In this document: positions 62,281-64,000 of the stretch, piece after piece
Layout: each line of letters starts with the position of its first letter
How positions within the stretch are numbered: the first letter of the stretch is position 1
Source: Caulifigura coniformis
Lineage (GTDB): Bacteria; Planctomycetota; Planctomycetia; Planctomycetales; Planctomycetaceae
Direction: 5' to 3'
NCBI RefSeq assembly: GCF_007745175.1
Contig: NZ_CP036271.1
Coordinates: 2,802,314-2,866,313 of the forward strand
Length of the DNA stretch: 64,000 nucleotides
Notes under the pieces: generated by a model
Databases searched by the model: none
Told to the model about the DNA's origin: nothing
Seen by the model: only the letters and a program-made list of their open reading frames with translations
Translations under genes and position numbers: made by a program

Positions 62281-62566
62281 TTCAACACTCCACACAGGGG
62301 TTGCCGGGAGATGCCCGGCGCAGACACAAGGCCGACACGGCCTCGCGAGAGAAAGCAAGGCGTCAGCGGACGTGTGACACGAAACGTCCGCTGACGCGGG
62401 TCGTCGCAGGGACCGGCGACGATGGGAGAACCCGCCCGTGGGCGGTGACTTGAGAGAGAAAGCCGGGGAGACGCGGCGCAATCCGACCTCAGTCGGCGCT
62501 CGCATTGTCCCTCAATAGATGGATACTGCGTTTCGCAATTCTCAGGCTAGAAATCTGCCAAGATTC
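62281..62566. other. Regulatory gap in the element with strong hairpin
   Basis: 286 bases. Hairpin 62360-62373 with 62384-62397 (14 bp perfect, 10-base loop) is the main structure. There is also a 14-bp palindrome GATTCTCAAGAATC (62562-62575) overlapping the stop of the sigma-like gene. Composition is more AT-rich toward 62510-62566, where a promoter for the small genes downstream may lie. No clear -35/-10 pair is called. Confidence 0.45.
62360..62397. terminator. 14-bp perfect hairpin in element intergenic region
   Basis: GCGTCAGCGGACGT (62360-62373) and ACGTCCGCTGACGC (62384-62397) with a 10-base loop. It could terminate transcription after the sigma-like gene (stop at 62567) or act as an mRNA leader structure; no T-tract is seen. 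Confidence 0.45.
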
Positions 62567-63565
62567 TCAAGAATCCTGTTTCTCAGCCTTTTTTTCGGCG
62601 TCTTGCCATCGGGTTTGAAGGACGGCGAGCCGTGTCACGACCTCATCGACGGGGATCATAAGCCTGACCGCAGTATCTTCGGCCTCATGCCCGCGCAGTT
62701 TCGCGTAAACGATGTAGCAATCGTCTCCGTCCAGACACGCCGCGTAGATCGTTTCCCGTAGCTCATAGTCCGCATACGGATGCTGGCGGGCAGACTCTCT
62801 ATCAGACCGTCTGACGGCCGCTTTCGAGTCGACTTCAACATTCGCAACGCCGTCGATGCCCATGCGGGAGCGGTCGATTTCCTTATCCGACCACCTTGGT
62901 CGCGGGATATGCTTACCCGGTGACTCTTTTCGCCCGGCCTCAACGATCGCGTCCGCAGCCCGGTTCTCGATTTCCTCATTCGACGCCGTGGGATCGGCGG
63001 CGTGCGCCGCCATGATGGCAGCGTGCTTCTCCATCGCGTATTGCCAAACGGAGAACGACATCCCGAAATGCAGGTTGGCCGAGATGTAGTCGAGGATCGC
63101 GTTGTGGACTGCCGTCCAGATATAGCCGCGAGGGTTCTTCCGGGCTGCGGCCTGATACTTCTCCCCCATCTTGTCAACAGCGATGCACAGCGTGGTCAGT
63201 CCTTCGCTGTGCAGTTCATCGGCATGGCGATTGAATGCGTCATTGCTCTGTTTCTTGAGCCATCCCCCGACGATCTCATGGACATAGCCAATCTGTTCCG
63301 TAACAGCGGCTTGGTAGAGCTTCCGACCTGACAGCCTGTCGGCGTCTCGCTCGGCCTGACTCGCGGCCACGAACGTATCAAGGGCCGAAGGCACACCGAA
63401 GCACACCATCTGCGGTTGCGACAGCAAGACGCCCGCCAACGGCGACAACGTAATCGTGACCGGCGTGGACTGCTGCGCTACGTCAGCCCGGCGCTTCAGC
63501 CGTGGCCGGCGCGGCGCAGGGTCGTTGAAGCCGAGAAACCGAACGTCGTGGATTGCCAGTTCCAT
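62567..63565 (-). CDS. Sigma-70-like (weak) element protein
   Basis: 332 residues. The central block RKNPRGYIWTAVHNAILDYISANL is reminiscent of sigma-70 region 2/ECF-type helices. The C-terminal segment (DCYIVYAKLRGHEAEDTAVRLMIPVDEVVTRLAVLQTRW) resembles a region-4 HTH with its recognition part. An N-terminal extension (residues 1-100, KRRADVAQQSTPVT...) is element-specific. If correct, it would redirect polymerase to element promoters, but similarity is weak. It is followed by the small unknown gene at 63918 with a 1-base overlap (TAATG). Confidence 0.5.
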   Translation of the reverse strand: MELAIHDVRFLGFNDPAPRRPRLKRRADVAQQSTPVTITLSPLAGVLLSQPQMVCFGVPSALDTFVAASQAERDADRLSGRKLYQAAVTEQIGYVHEIVGGWLKKQSNDAFNRHADELHSEGLTTLCIAVDKMGEKYQAAARKNPRGYIWTAVHNAILDYISANLHFGMSFSVWQYAMEKHAAIMAAHAADPTASNEEIENRAADAIVEAGRKESPGKHIPRPRWSDKEIDRSRMGIDGVANVEVDSKAAVRRSDRESARQHPYADYELRETIYAACLDGDDCYIVYAKLRGHEAEDTAVRLMIPVDEVVTRLAVLQTRWQDAEKKAEKQDS

Positions 63566-63918
63566 TACAGTGCCCTTTCAAGCAACAGCGCCCCGCCGAC
63601 GATGTCGACCCGCTTGAGTCTGCCGTTCTTGCCCACGGCGTTGCCCGCCGCATTGATGATGGCCTTCGCGATGTCCTTCGACGGCTTCTCCCGGCACAAC
63701 TGAAGGGCGACATCGCGAATCACGTCGTCGTCATCCAGCCTGCCCAGTTCCGTCAGCAGAGTCGGCTTCCACCTCAACCAGTCGCAGTCCAGCCCGTCGA
63801 TGACGTGAAGCGTTCGGTCTCGGTAGTGGTAGTTCTGGTAGGTCCGCATCGTGAGGCCGTCGCCATAGGCGGCCTTCAGGTGGTCTAACTCGGATGCGGT
63901 GAGAACTCGTTGTCGCAT
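63565..63918 (-). CDS. Element protein, unknown
   Basis: 117 residues from ATG 63918, with GAGG upstream, just after the stop of a preceding gene. Sequence includes LTASELDHLKAAYGDGLTMRTYQNYHYRDRTL and KDIAKAIINAAGNAVGKNGRLKRVDIVGGALLLERAL. No family recognised. The overlap TAATG couples it to the sigma-like gene. The reading frame continues upstream to the window edge without a stop, but the ribosome site and the neighbouring stop favour this start. Confidence 0.62.
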   Translation of the reverse strand: MRQRVLTASELDHLKAAYGDGLTMRTYQNYHYRDRTLHVIDGLDCDWLRWKPTLLTELGRLDDDDVIRDVALQLCREKPSKDIAKAIINAAGNAVGKNGRLKRVDIVGGALLLERAL

Positions 63919-63925
63919 GGGTGCC

Positions 63926-64000
63926 TCAATTGGAAACGGCGATTCCGTCCCCTCTGGCGAGCGGCGTGCCACGGCGTAAGTCCAATCGCCACGTCGAAGG
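63926..64000 (-). CDS. 3' end of a further element gene, 5' end outside window
   Basis: The frame ends at TGA (63928-63926), seven bases before ATG 63918, and is open to the window edge, giving at least 24 residues ending GTPLARGDGIAVSN. The ribosome site of the next gene overlaps this stop, a compact arrangement typical of the element. Product unknown. Confidence 0.5.
   Translation of the reverse strand, partial: PSTWRLDLRRGTPLARGDGIAVSN

Overview
The window looks like chromosomal DNA of a planctomycete (high G+C, Planctomycetes-type gene content). The evidence is two DUF1559 genes with prepilin-type N-termini, each followed by a carboxypeptidase-regulatory-like lipoprotein gene. It also includes a formylglycine sulfatase, a PVC-type SGNH/membrane-bound dehydrogenase protein, a Ser/Thr kinase fused to a beta-helix, a cadherin-repeat protein with a planctomycete-type N-terminus, and a formylmethanofuran:H4MPT formyltransferase. 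All coordinates and homology calls were made by eye from sequence and family knowledge; no searches were run.

Layout. 1-6.3 kb: 3' end of a DAACS symporter, an aldo/keto reductase, a large cadherin-like surface protein and a secreted SGNH hydrolase. 6.4-13.9 kb: a lipoprotein and a DUF1559 gene broken by a 34-bp deletion, an ankyrin-repeat protein, an FkbM methyltransferase, a GlcG-like protein, a sulfatase and a DUF1579 protein. 14.0-16.7 kb: ArsR-SRPBCC-DinB-DUF899-small Cys-rich membrane protein. 16.9-19.5 kb: VOC protein, serine hydrolase and two small unknowns. 19.6-26.3 kb: YifB/ComM ATPase, methyltransferase, NtrC-type regulator, second lipoprotein/DUF1559 pair. 26.7-35.5 kb: neutral ceramidase-like enzyme, exported acetolactate decarboxylase, Ftr, EF-P with divergent EpmB, metallophosphoesterase, and a second ArsR-SRPBCC operon with a flavodoxin-like reductase. 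35.6-43.5 kb: SGNH/dehydrogenase protein, then a MarR-regulated RND efflux operon. 43.7-54.6 kb: polysaccharide deacetylase, two glycosyltransferase-type genes (one fused to a methyltransferase), kinase, a redoxin/cytochrome/copper-monooxygenase protein and an MMPL/RND transporter.

55.15 kb to the window end is different. A tRNA-Ser(UGA) gene stops dead after its anticodon loop. From there all genes run on the minus strand, often with 1-4 nt overlaps, and encode an excisionase-like HTH protein, a PrimPol/D5-type primase-helicase, a ParB-like protein, a coiled-coil protein, a weakly sigma-like protein and many unknowns. I read this as one end of an integrated phage- or plasmid-like element whose attachment site lies in the tRNA anticodon loop. 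The integrase and the other end are outside the window.

Regulatory signals stand out. Both ArsR genes have a sigma70-type promoter with a perfect palindrome in the spacer and a start codon where +1 should be (leaderless). The MarR/RND locus carries two nearly identical 13-bp palindromes, one at each promoter region. Many convergent gene pairs are separated by long perfect hairpins. A 103-bp hairpin repeat occurs twice in opposite orientation (4979-5081 and 10985-11087) and matches no element family I know.
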